This document shows, one piece after another, positions 1-6,760 of a stretch of DNA of 23,599 nucleotides (within the stretch, counting starts at the first letter, position 1; the number at the start of each line of letters is the position of its first letter). Position numbers and translations under genes: made by a program. The notes under the pieces are model-generated. The model did not search any database, was not told the DNA's origin, and saw only the letters and a list, made by a program, of their open reading frames with translations. Source of the stretch: a virus. The stretch is from the IMG/VR virus record IMGVR_UViG_3300007734_000495, positions 1-23,599 of that record; one strand, given 5' to 3'.

Positions 1-201
1 TCTTCGTTACCAAGAAGCATTCCCCAGGACCTGATAATGCGATTCGCCGGCCCCGCTACTCAGACTGATCCCGCCTCGATGCCTTACGTGACTCAGCGTA
101 TGGCTGGCGAACTGCCCAAGCGTAACCCTGGGTTGGTAGAGCGGATTACTGAGGCTATTATTCCTGGGTCAAAAGTAATCAAACACGGTGGCGAGCAGTA
201 A
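1..201 (+). CDS. 3' end of an unrecognised gene upstream of thyX (partial)
   Basis: Frame 1 is open from the first base of the window to a TAA at 199-201 (66 codons), so this is the C-terminal end of a gene that starts outside. The visible part is proline-rich at first (SLPRSIPQDL) and ends in a basic, helical-looking tail (KVIKHGGEQ). I recognise no domain. Its stop overlaps the GTG of thyX by 14 bases, which suggests the two genes are translationally coupled in one + strand operon. A short ORF on the other strand here is a shadow. Confidence 0.6.
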   Translation, partial: SSLPRSIPQDLIMRFAGPATQTDPASMPYVTQRMAGELPKRNPGLVERITEAIIPGSKVIKHGGEQ

Positions 202-895
202 GCTCCATTCGGCTTCTTTAGATTGGATAACCCCTGAAGCTGAGCGGATTGTTGCCGCCCACGCTCGGGTTTCGACAAAAGATCCAGACCGTGGGGAGGC
301 AGTACGTCTCCTTAAATACTGTATCAAACACGGACACTGGAGCGTGTTTGAGCAGGTGTGTGCGTCGTTTGAGATCCTTACGACTCGGGCAATCTCTCCG
401 CAGATCCTGCGTCACCGCAGCTTTACGTTTCAGGAAACAAGTCAGCGTTATTGTGATCCGTCTGACGTACTTGAGCAAGTCGTTGAAGATGCGCCGCTAT
501 TTGAGCTGCGCGCACAGGATCTGAAAAATCGTCAAAACAGTTTTGCGTTTGACGATGACCGTATTGAGCAGGGCTTTCGGCAGCGAATCCTCGATTTGTT
601 TGAGGAGTCTCAGGATTTATACGCTGAAATGGTTAACGCCGGCGTGGCCAAAGAATGTGCTCGAAACATCCTTTTGATGTGTGTTCCCACCCGTCTGCAC
701 ATGATGGGAACTTTGCGTAGCTGGATTTTTTATGTCGGGTTACGGAATGCTCCCGGCACGCAGCAGGAGCATCGTTTAATCGCGCAGGAGATCGGCCAAA
801 TAATCGGCGATCAAGTCCCGGTGATTCGAGATGCTCTTCTTGAGGCGGCTTCGCAGGATAACAACTCTGGGTTATCTGGCTGGAACTACCTCTAA
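188..895 (+). CDS. thyX: Flavin-dependent thymidylate synthase ThyX
   Basis: ThyX makes dTMP from dUMP using FAD, NADPH and methylenetetrahydrofolate, and is a homotetramer in known members. The 235-aa length is normal. The signature is clear: RHRSFTFQETSQRY at residues 75-88 corresponds to the family motif RHRxxSxxxxSxRY, with R75, H76, R77, S85 and R87 in place. Upstream, GHWSVFE (49-55) matches the conserved GHxSxFE segment. Near the C terminus, the LRSW and LRNAPGTQQEH segments match the substrate-binding helix region. The start is GTG at 188; no good Shine-Dalgarno is visible, so expression may depend on coupling to the overlapping upstream gene. A phage-borne ThyX would supply thymidine for viral DNA synthesis independently of the host enzyme. 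The gene ends just before a bidirectional hairpin. Confidence 0.96.
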   Translation: MASSKLHSASLDWITPEAERIVAAHARVSTKDPDRGEAVRLLKYCIKHGHWSVFEQVCASFEILTTRAISPQILRHRSFTFQETSQRYCDPSDVLEQVVEDAPLFELRAQDLKNRQNSFAFDDDRIEQGFRQRILDLFEESQDLYAEMVNAGVAKECARNILLMCVPTRLHMMGTLRSWIFYVGLRNAPGTQQEHRLIAQEIGQIIGDQVPVIRDALLEAASQDNNSGLSGWNYL

Positions 896-901
896 AGCGA
901 A

Positions 902-925
902 AGCCGGGCTTGATTAGGCCCGGCT
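902..925. terminator. Bidirectional hairpin terminator between convergent genes
   Basis: A perfect 8-bp stem (AGCCGGGC at 902-909 with GCCCGGCT at 918-925) encloses an 8-base loop. It lies 6 bases after the thyX stop and 26 bases before the end of the minus-strand gene, so it can serve both. Read on the minus strand, a short T-rich stretch (TTTCGCTTT) follows the stem. On the + strand there is no T run, so termination there may be weaker. Confidence 0.75.
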
Positions 926-951
926 CATACTCGCCTTCGCGCGTTCCCTTA

Positions 952-1518
952 TCATAAAAGTTTGTTCCAGGGATCAGGTTGTTCTTCAGAATTATTTAAT
1001 GGTTTTGGTTGTATCTGAGACGGTTGGCGACTCAGAACTGCATTAAGGCGCAACACTTCGGTTTTAAGGGTCGCGTTTTCCTGCAGCAACGGGTCGGTTT
1101 GGCTCTTGACCCACGCCTGTGCGTTTGCCGTTAACTGATCCAGCACGCTGGCAGGGTGCGGGAAATTAAAGACTTCTCCCCGTTCAGTCGGTATGTGTTT
1201 ACCGCCCTGCTGTTCGCAGAGAGCTTTCAGGAAAATAGTGGTCTTTTGTATAGGCACACCGCACATGAAGCTGAGCTGCTGTGGACTAACGAGACCTTTA
1301 TTAATTTCGTAAAGACCATTAAACGCAGCTGCGACTCGCGTTGCTTCTACAACGTTTTGCTCTCGGCGGCGTCGTGATTCGTTTACAACGGCAGCGCCGC
1401 CTAGGGCACCACCCATAGCAGCCATGCTTGCGGGATACAAAGACGGCGCAAAAACTAACGCTGTGATGCTTGAGGCTGCACCAAGGCCGATAATGGCACC
1501 AAATGTTTTGCCGATCAT
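952..1518 (-). CDS. Membrane-anchored protein with a winged-helix-like domain
   Basis: Unrecognised 188-aa protein in three parts. Residues about 1-45 are hydrophobic and rich in Gly/Ala, enough for one or two membrane segments, and end in a basic ESRRRREQ stop-transfer-like patch. Residues about 62-125 look like a small winged helix (INKGLVSPQQLSFMCGVP, then a helix and a short beta hairpin ending EVFNFPHP). From memory this resembles small cyanobacterial proteins in which a short wHTH follows membrane helices. The C terminus (about 130-188) is a helix followed by a Q/P-rich tail. It starts one base after the primase-helicase stop, as the last gene of block A. A membrane-tethered DNA-binding role is an inference from this layout. 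Confidence 0.7.
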   Translation of the reverse strand: MIGKTFGAIIGLGAASSITALVFAPSLYPASMAAMGGALGGAAVVNESRRRREQNVVEATRVAAAFNGLYEINKGLVSPQQLSFMCGVPIQKTTIFLKALCEQQGGKHIPTERGEVFNFPHPASVLDQLTANAQAWVKSQTDPLLQENATLKTEVLRLNAVLSRQPSQIQPKPLNNSEEQPDPWNKLL

Positions 1519-1519
1519 T

Positions 1520-4273
1520 TTAAATACTGGTGTCGTCTTCTTTTGGTGTATCGTGAGCTGCGAAAGCAGCGTCCCAAAGGGAAGGATTCGAGGCGTATTC
1601 TATAGGTGATGGCAGACGCGTGTCACCGCAGGAAGCTCGATCTGTCGTGATGTCATAAGGTTTCAGTCGCAGACCTTTAACTACAGCGCGACCGTTTACA
1701 AATTTGGGTTCAACACCGGGAATCTTTAAGACGTTATTAACTGTTTCTTTAAGACGATCTACAAAACGAGGTTTGGCTGCAGCCTTGTATCCATTTGATT
1801 TAGCGAAGTTTGCGTAGGATGCGTAAATTTCTTGATACGCGTTCTTGATATACAACCCGCGTTCCTGTTCATCGATGCTGGGCCGGAAAGCACCTCCACC
1901 GAGCGTGGTGTGACTATTGGGCGCGTATAGGCAGCACTCGGCCAACCAGGCACAGATAGGGTTGTTGAAGACGAGAGCCTCAAGGTTGGTAGCGTTCAGG
2001 TGCGGGCAGAACTTAACAGGGTTGGCCAGCACTTCGCGCATCTCGTCCACAGGCATATTGAGTGCCCAGGCGGCTATTCCCGGTAGTTCGGGGGCAAGCT
2101 CACCCTCAACGCGATCGTTGTAAACACTGATCAGATCGCGTCGCTGTGAAGGCGGCACGACGTTATTCATAACGATGGTGAGGCGCCGGCGCTCAAGACC
2201 ACTACTGATATCTGAAGAGCTGATGTGCTCGTTACTTGCAATCGAAACTAGAAGCTCAGGCTTGAAGTTGATGACCTGAGTTCCATATTTCCGTTCTGCA
2301 CGCAGCGTATCAGAGGCTGACGTAAGTTTTTTAAGGGTGTCAAGACGCTTGCTAAACGAAGCTTCGTCCGTCAGAAGGAGCAACCGTTTACCAATCAAGC
2401 TGTGAGCTTCGAATCGGTTTGTCTCGATGGTTTCAAGATCACTGGTATGCGTACCGCTAAATCCAGCAAGCGCAATCAGAACCTGCTGCAGCGTGGATTT
2501 ACCCGAGCCGCCCGCACCGATCAAATGCAGGAATTTTTCCCCGGTCGTGTACCCAGTTAGCACCGCACGGCAGAACGCCCGGATCAAAATAACTTTGTCT
2601 GTTCCGACTGCCCAGTTAAGCCACTTTAAAAACTCGGGGCACTTGGCTTTGAGATCAAAATCGTAAGCAAGCTTAGTTTGGAAGAACAGATCTTTCTGAT
2701 TGCCGTCTTTAAAAGACTGATCTTTGGTATCGAAAACGCCGTTTCTGAAAGCAATCTTGCCGCGTCCGGCCTTCCAGATCGAACTACGCCCACCGTCGAT
2801 GGACTTCAGAAGTTTTGCTTTAAGAATATGAAATACCGAGCTCACAGTTGCCGAGTTGTATTTCGGCAAAACCCCTGCGGTAACAAAGGTGTCTAAAGTT
2901 TTTACGATACGTCGTTTAATGTGGTGCTCATCGTTTATGTACCAGATACCTTCGTCTTCGTCGTACGCGAAGAATTCATCCAGGCTTGAATCGAACAGAA
3001 ACTTATCGCCGTAATTGTTGACAATTACGTCGGCGATGTCGTTTTCTGAGAACTGCTTGTTGTTCGATTGAAGCTGAACAAGTTGAGCAGGTGAAGAAGG
3101 AGTCGGCGTGGGAGCCATAGGAGTGCCTGTTGTTTTTGTTGATGTAATTTGAGGTGTTGATGTCGGATCTTCAAACGTCAAAATTGAGTTTGAAGGCTTC
3201 GGCTTTTGGCTTTTGAGTTGAGCTTTAACCGGGTCTGGGCAAACAGCATCGAATAAAGCACGGTCTTGAGACTTTATCTTTTTCCAGATTGCTGCTTCTC
3301 CCGAGTCTGATGCGATCGAAATCGCTGGCTTGAGGGACGCAACATCCGTGATGCTGCCTAGGATCCGGTCAAATTTTCCGTCAAGTTGAGGGTCGTACTC
3401 ATAGATATTCTCGAACACTTGGTTCGCTATGTCAAGGGGGTGCTTATGGATCGCAACACCGGCTTCGTTCAGCCAGTTGCACCACCCAATAATCTCTTTG
3501 AGAGCTGCCGCCATGGCGAACGAGCGATCCTCTACCTCTTCGCCGTCGAGGATGCCGCGAACGCTTGCGGCCAGAAGCTGTTCGAGGTTTATGCCCGTCT
3601 GATCGACCCGAGCATCGAGAGCAGTGTGGGCACCCCCGCGATCCGACGCCTCCTTTGGTAAGGATAAGTATTTTTGATTTGCTTCATCAATCTTGCTAGC
3701 AGGGATGTAGTTTTCGCTTATGTAAATAAGCTTGGTGTTTTCTTTGGCGCCGTAGAACAGGTTCGGTACTTGAGTTGCCCGGATATCAGACCCGGGTATT
3801 TGCTTCGATATTTCCCGAGTGAGCCACTGATAAAAACCGGTGTCGATAATTTCTTTTTCTAAACCAAAAACTAACCTGAACCGGGGCCAACCTTTTTCAT
3901 TACTAGGCGAATAGTAAGCAAAGCTCAGGTATTTTTTGCAAATGTCTAATTCGAGCGCTTGTGATTCATCTAGTTGCTGATCTTGTATTTTATTTCCGTC
4001 TTTGTCTTTACCATCAGCTTGATTATCTACATCGATAATTAGTAAGCCGGCTTTTACACAACCTGTTTCGTTTTTTGATCTTTTACCGTCAATCAGGTGC
4101 CACGCACACAGGCCATAGCCTTGCGTGACGTTATCGGCAATAGCTTGGACTGTATCGGTCTGAGGCTCCCAATTCTCATTGAAGGCTCTAAAGTTACCGC
4201 CAGCCGAGATTTTGCCTGTCCGAGGATTGACGTGATTCCGGACTTCTTTATTTCGGCTGTAATGAAACTTCAT
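1520..4273 (-). CDS. Primase-helicase: AEP-like primase plus D5/P4-type SF3 helicase
   Basis: 917 aa, the size of fused phage/plasmid replicative primase-helicases. The N-terminal part (about 70-190) resembles archaeo-eukaryotic primases of the P4/D5 type: motif I LLIIDVDN with D81 and D83, then SPSNEKGWPRFRLVFGL (122-138), then a VPNLFYG segment (169-175). The usual His of the second motif (SxH) is Asn125 here. A Pro/Thr/Ser-rich linker spans about 353-400. A D5_N-like region (about 500-580) leads into an SF3 AAA+ helicase: Walker A GAGGSGKST (586-594), Walker B LLLLTDEA (631-638), motif C ending SNEH (680-683) and the arginine cluster at 695-697. It should unwind and prime the phage origin or fork. 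The gene follows the nuclease by 60 bases that contain a hairpin. Confidence 0.9.
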   Translation of the reverse strand: MKFHYSRNKEVRNHVNPRTGKISAGGNFRAFNENWEPQTDTVQAIADNVTQGYGLCAWHLIDGKRSKNETGCVKAGLLIIDVDNQADGKDKDGNKIQDQQLDESQALELDICKKYLSFAYYSPSNEKGWPRFRLVFGLEKEIIDTGFYQWLTREISKQIPGSDIRATQVPNLFYGAKENTKLIYISENYIPASKIDEANQKYLSLPKEASDRGGAHTALDARVDQTGINLEQLLAASVRGILDGEEVEDRSFAMAAALKEIIGWCNWLNEAGVAIHKHPLDIANQVFENIYEYDPQLDGKFDRILGSITDVASLKPAISIASDSGEAAIWKKIKSQDRALFDAVCPDPVKAQLKSQKPKPSNSILTFEDPTSTPQITSTKTTGTPMAPTPTPSSPAQLVQLQSNNKQFSENDIADVIVNNYGDKFLFDSSLDEFFAYDEDEGIWYINDEHHIKRRIVKTLDTFVTAGVLPKYNSATVSSVFHILKAKLLKSIDGGRSSIWKAGRGKIAFRNGVFDTKDQSFKDGNQKDLFFQTKLAYDFDLKAKCPEFLKWLNWAVGTDKVILIRAFCRAVLTGYTTGEKFLHLIGAGGSGKSTLQQVLIALAGFSGTHTSDLETIETNRFEAHSLIGKRLLLLTDEASFSKRLDTLKKLTSASDTLRAERKYGTQVINFKPELLVSIASNEHISSSDISSGLERRRLTIVMNNVVPPSQRRDLISVYNDRVEGELAPELPGIAAWALNMPVDEMREVLANPVKFCPHLNATNLEALVFNNPICAWLAECCLYAPNSHTTLGGGAFRPSIDEQERGLYIKNAYQEIYASYANFAKSNGYKAAAKPRFVDRLKETVNNVLKIPGVEPKFVNGRAVVKGLRLKPYDITTDRASCGDTRLPSPIEYASNPSLWDAAFAAHDTPKEDDTSI

Positions 4274-4294
4274 CGCTTGATCCCGCCCAGCTAT

Positions 4295-4323
4295 TGTGGC
4301 ACGCCCGACCCCGCGTGGCCACA
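4295..4323 (-). other. Hairpin in the nuclease/primase intergenic gap
   Basis: A 10-bp stem with one bulged G (4295-4304 pairs with 4313-4323) and an 8-base loop fills half of the 60-base gap before the primase start at 4273. There is no T run on the minus side, so it is not a standard terminator. It could be an mRNA processing or stability element, or could modulate primase translation. Confidence 0.5.
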
Positions 4324-4333
4324 GAAGAAACCC

Positions 4334-5113
4334 TTAAGCCGTCTTTTGTAGATTGTAAAACTGCTTGATTACTTCCATCCATTGAGCTTCGTGTTTTTCA
4401 ATATCGTTCTTACCAAAAGTGAAGACCTGGACGGAATATTCAGGAGAGGGTGTCGACACAATAATTTGGGTTTTATCAATTTTTATACCTAAGCAACTTT
4501 CAGCAGCGATCTTATAAGCAGCTAACTGAAGCTGGGTTTTTTTGAGCTTGAAGACACCCGAAATCAAGGCTTTGCGGGTTTTGTCATCGAGACCAGAGTC
4601 AGCCCGTGGAAACCTATAACTATAAGGACCCGCTGAAGTCTTGAAGTCTCCCAAGATTATTTCATTGTTGCTGTCGACGTAAATAATGTCACAGCAACCC
4701 GCGTATCCGTACCCCGTAACCTCGTCGTAATAATGGATTCGACCGACGCCATCCTCGCCGGTATATCGAGACCACTGCGGTTGGTTGTAAGGTTTTTCCG
4801 ACCACAGCACTTTGCCGTCGCTCAGAAGCTCTTCGAGCTTTGCAGGCATCCCGTCCCAATAAGGCAGATACTCACGCGGCGGTTCGACCCGAAGTCCACG
4901 GATCCAGTTTTCAACCGCGTTGTGGATAAATGTTCCTCGTGCGGCAGCATTTTCAAGCGCACCTGGATTCATGATGTTCCAGTGCGCAAGTTTTTTGCGA
5001 GTATCTTCCGATTGGGTGGCGGATAAAACGCTTGTTACCGAAGGTAGCGGTTTTGGAACACCAGCACAATTGTAGTGACGTAAACCGTTGAGAGTTAGTC
5101 GTGTTTGAGACAC
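4334..5113 (-). CDS. PD-(D/E)XK (RecB/Cas4-type) nuclease
   Basis: 259 aa. The RecB-nuclease motif set is visible in order: an upstream His in RGTFIHNAVENW (H64), a Glu region near residue 106, GCCDIIY with D142, the DxK core GDFKTS (D156, K158), and the QxxxY helix QLQLAAYK (Q196, Y200). This is typical of phage exonucleases that act in recombination or process replication ends. The four Fe-S cysteines of Cas4 proteins are not evident. The start is taken as GTG at 5113 because no ATG precedes the first nuclease motif; the next in-frame Met is at residue 48. That GTG lies inside a 16-bp perfect palindrome. The primase-helicase follows directly, so the product probably works at the same replication or recombination intermediates. 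Confidence 0.88.
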   Translation of the reverse strand: MSQTRLTLNGLRHYNCAGVPKPLPSVTSVLSATQSEDTRKKLAHWNIMNPGALENAAARGTFIHNAVENWIRGLRVEPPREYLPYWDGMPAKLEELLSDGKVLWSEKPYNQPQWSRYTGEDGVGRIHYYDEVTGYGYAGCCDIIYVDSNNEIILGDFKTSAGPYSYRFPRADSGLDDKTRKALISGVFKLKKTQLQLAAYKIAAESCLGIKIDKTQIIVSTPSPEYSVQVFTFGKNDIEKHEAQWMEVIKQFYNLQKTA

Positions 5114-5124
5114 AAATTTGTGTC
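5109..5124. promoter_or_regulatory. Perfect 16-bp palindrome over the nuclease start codon
   Basis: GACACAAATTTGTGTC reads identically on both strands and covers the GTG at 5111-5113. It could be an operator for a dimeric repressor or a hairpin that occludes translation initiation. The 39-base gap to the upstream gene is AT-rich and could hold a promoter, but no convincing -35/-10 pair is visible. Confidence 0.55.
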
Positions 5125-5152
5125 GAATTAAACCGATACTAACTCTTTTTTA

Positions 5153-5515
5153 TTAAAAAGTCAGAGATGGGTGTCTCGGCGGAGAATAATCATCGTCGTC
5201 ATCATCTTCTTCATTGTCTTCTTCAATCTCTTCCTCTTCATCTGAGTCTACAAAGAATTCAGATTTCTGATATTCGAACTCTTTGCTGCGAGAGTTCAGG
5301 TCTTCGGAGAGGCACATGCCTGCGCAAAAACTTTCAGTAACAATTTCCGCGCAGTCAACGGCAGATCGAGCTTCGCCTTCAGGGGATACGCACTCTTGCA
5401 GGAGCTGATTGGATACCAGTAGAGCACAGATCTTGTCGAGTTTGGCATTGGAAACCATCAGTTGATCGAGGATTGACTTCTGAAACGCCTCGAATTTATG
5501 TGATCTGGATGACAT
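5153..5515 (-). CDS. Small protein with a long acidic C-terminal tail
   Basis: Unrecognised, 120 aa. Residues about 5-45 look helical with a heptad-like pattern (FEAFQKSILDQLMVSNAKLD). The C terminus is extremely acidic (EEEEIEEDNEEDDDDDDY, about 93-111) and ends in a short tail with terminal Phe (PSLTF). Acidic tails ending in an aromatic residue occur on phage and bacterial ssDNA-binding proteins, where they recruit partners. No OB fold is seen here, so an adaptor or DNA-mimic role is only a guess. Its ATG overlaps the stop of the upstream methyltransferase-like gene by one base (TAATG), giving translational coupling. Confidence 0.75.
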   Translation of the reverse strand: MSSRSHKFEAFQKSILDQLMVSNAKLDKICALLVSNQLLQECVSPEGEARSAVDCAEIVTESFCAGMCLSEDLNSRSKEFEYQKSEFFVDSDEEEEIEEDNEEDDDDDDYSPPRHPSLTF

Positions 5516-6054
5516 TACTCTAACGGCGGCAACGGATCAACGCGGTCCCAATCTAAGCCGAATGTCACTTGAGTGCCATCGCGCCAGGTTTCTGGGGTTT
5601 GGAATAAGAACCAGCAACTTGTTACTGAATCTCTAGTGCTACCCATTGCCCTAAACTTCGGGCGTGGGTTAAGAACAATCATATTGCTCAGTTTGTTCTT
5701 GAGTAAGAAAGTCTTTCGACGAGCCACGGGCTCAATGAACGAAAGGCGATCTAAAACTGCGATACCTTGAGTCGCAATTTGGATTCCGTATTCGAGAATG
5801 TATTCACTGTATTGAGGAAGCCCCATCGTGCAGGCAACCACCCAGTCGTATCCTTTTTGTTTTTCTGATACCCACCAAATAGGGTCGGTCAGGTTGCTTT
5901 CGTTTTCGTTTCGGATCACTGTGTAATTGTGAGACCGAAGCTGGTCGCTTAAGACGCCCAAAGGATCGTGCGGTACAAGAATTTTTCCTGTGATGTAACT
6001 GTGTTTTATCAACGCGTGAGTCACGCCGTTGGGGATGCTGTAAAAGTCGTCCAC
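5515..6054 (-). CDS. Degenerate adenine-methyltransferase-like protein
   Basis: 179 aa with the architecture of phage/cyanobacterial class I SAM DNA-methyltransferase-like proteins. KILVPHDPLGVLSDQL (24-39) sits where motif I should be, DWVVACTMGLPQYSEYI (70-86) where the catalytic (D/N)PPY should be, followed by VLDRLSFIEPVARR (100-113), NPRPKF (129-134) and SVTSCWFLFQ (143-152). The last three fit the family well. But the Gly-rich SAM loop is lost (HDPLG) and NPPY reads GLPQY, so methylation activity is doubtful. It may be a decoy or a structural or binding remnant kept by selection. The start is GTG at 6054, as the frame has a stop 10 codons upstream. It is the first gene of block A, divergent from nblA. 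Confidence 0.65.
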   Translation of the reverse strand: MDDFYSIPNGVTHALIKHSYITGKILVPHDPLGVLSDQLRSHNYTVIRNENESNLTDPIWWVSEKQKGYDWVVACTMGLPQYSEYILEYGIQIATQGIAVLDRLSFIEPVARRKTFLLKNKLSNMIVLNPRPKFRAMGSTRDSVTSCWFLFQTPETWRDGTQVTFGLDWDRVDPLPPLE

Positions 6055-6129
6055 TACCCGGGAGATCAGGGTTCGCTGAGCTTAGCCAGTCCCGACGGGC
6101 GCGTCCAGTAAATAGTGATTAGAGTAAAC

Positions 6130-6387
6130 ATGCACGCTCTAAAGATTATGTTAAATCTTGAGTGGTCTACGCCGGAGCAGAGTTTTATGCACCAGCGTGT
6201 AATGATGGATGCCAGAAAGCTCGATAAAGATGACCTGTTAGAGATTTTTGAAGCGATTCACCAGCAATATCAGCTCAAGGGTCATTTGTTTTCTCAGCTA
6301 GTTAAATGGTGCGTAAAGACTGGCGTAGAACTTCCGCCCTTTTCTGAGCTGTTAACACCCAAACAAGCTGATCACCCTTTGGAATAG
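6130..6387 (+). CDS. nblA: NblA-like phycobilisome degradation protein
   Basis: NblA is a small helical adaptor that binds phycobiliproteins and brings them to Clp protease, bleaching the antenna. Residues from TPEQSF through LFSQLVK align without gaps, over about 45 residues, to the NblA two-helix core as I remember it from Synechococcus and filamentous cyanobacteria. Matched positions include EQ.F, a Q then R/K, (V/A)R(K/D)(L/I), acidic residues then DL.(E/D).F, a central Q, and (L/I)F.. (L/M)(V/I)(K/R). A 23-25-residue tail (VELPPFSELL and beyond) is longer than usual for NblA. Starts are possible at GTG 6115, ATG 6130 (chosen, weak AGAG upstream) and ATG 6148; the last gives the most NblA-like N terminus. 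It is the only confident + strand gene amid minus-strand replication genes. Cyanophage nblA is known from Microcystis and Planktothrix phages. Confidence 0.75.
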   Translation: MHALKIMLNLEWSTPEQSFMHQRVMMDARKLDKDDLLEIFEAIHQQYQLKGHLFSQLVKWCVKTGVELPPFSELLTPKQADHPLE

Positions 6388-6715
6388 GTGTAAATCCAAA
6401 ACGCTCTACGTATTTAGAAAGGGCCCGAGCTTTAATAAAATCATTAATGATGACCGCGTGGGCATCAGCAGGCAACTGACTGAGCAAAATCAAAAGATTA
6501 TCAACGCAGACTTTAAATTGCCTGAGTGATTTACGTTTACGCTCACTTGCAGCTCTTCTGCAGCGTCTGTTTTTCCGACGCTCGAACCAATCGTTACTCG
6601 CTCGTTTGGATTTGTTGATGATCAAACCTATATTCCAAACGTCTGCATCAATCTGGTTTGCGTAGAGCGAACACCAGTACCTTTCAGCTTTTGATCGCAC
6701 AAGTTTTCTGTTCAT
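6302..6715 (-). CDS. Unknown basic protein convergent with nblA
   Basis: 137 aa from the ATG at 6715; a TTG directly upstream gives one more codon. The middle is very basic (ERRKNRRCRRAASERKRK), suggesting nucleic-acid contact. The C-terminal half (VERFGFTPIPKGDQLVWVL) looks weakly like the end of a GNAT-fold domain, but this is not enough to name it. Its last 86 bases overlap the nblA C-terminal tail on the other strand. The start codon sits right against the T run of a terminator, so transcription must read through that hairpin or come from an unseen promoter. Confidence 0.55.
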   Translation of the reverse strand: MNRKLVRSKAERYWCSLYANQIDADVWNIGLIINKSKRASNDWFERRKNRRCRRAASERKRKSLRQFKVCVDNLLILLSQLPADAHAVIINDFIKARALSKYVERFGFTPIPKGDQLVWVLTAQKRAEVLRQSLRTI

Positions 6716-6716
6716 C

Positions 6717-6741
6717 AAAAAAGGGGGTCTTTGCGACCCCC
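6717..6741 (-). terminator. Rho-independent terminator
   Basis: A perfect 7-bp stem GGGGGTC/GACCCCC (6723-6729 with 6735-6741) with a 5-base loop is followed on the minus strand by TTTTTT (6722-6717). It ends the block that contains polA, ssb and the 273-aa gene, whose stop is at 6761. On the + strand a weaker T run (6746-6752) also follows. Confidence 0.85.
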
Positions 6742-6760
6742 AGTAATTTTTTATAAAGAA

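Noticed and set aside
4334-5113. Cas4 identity for the PD-(D/E)XK nuclease
   Set aside because: The four Fe-S cysteines are not visible and there is no CRISPR context; a phage replication nuclease is simpler.
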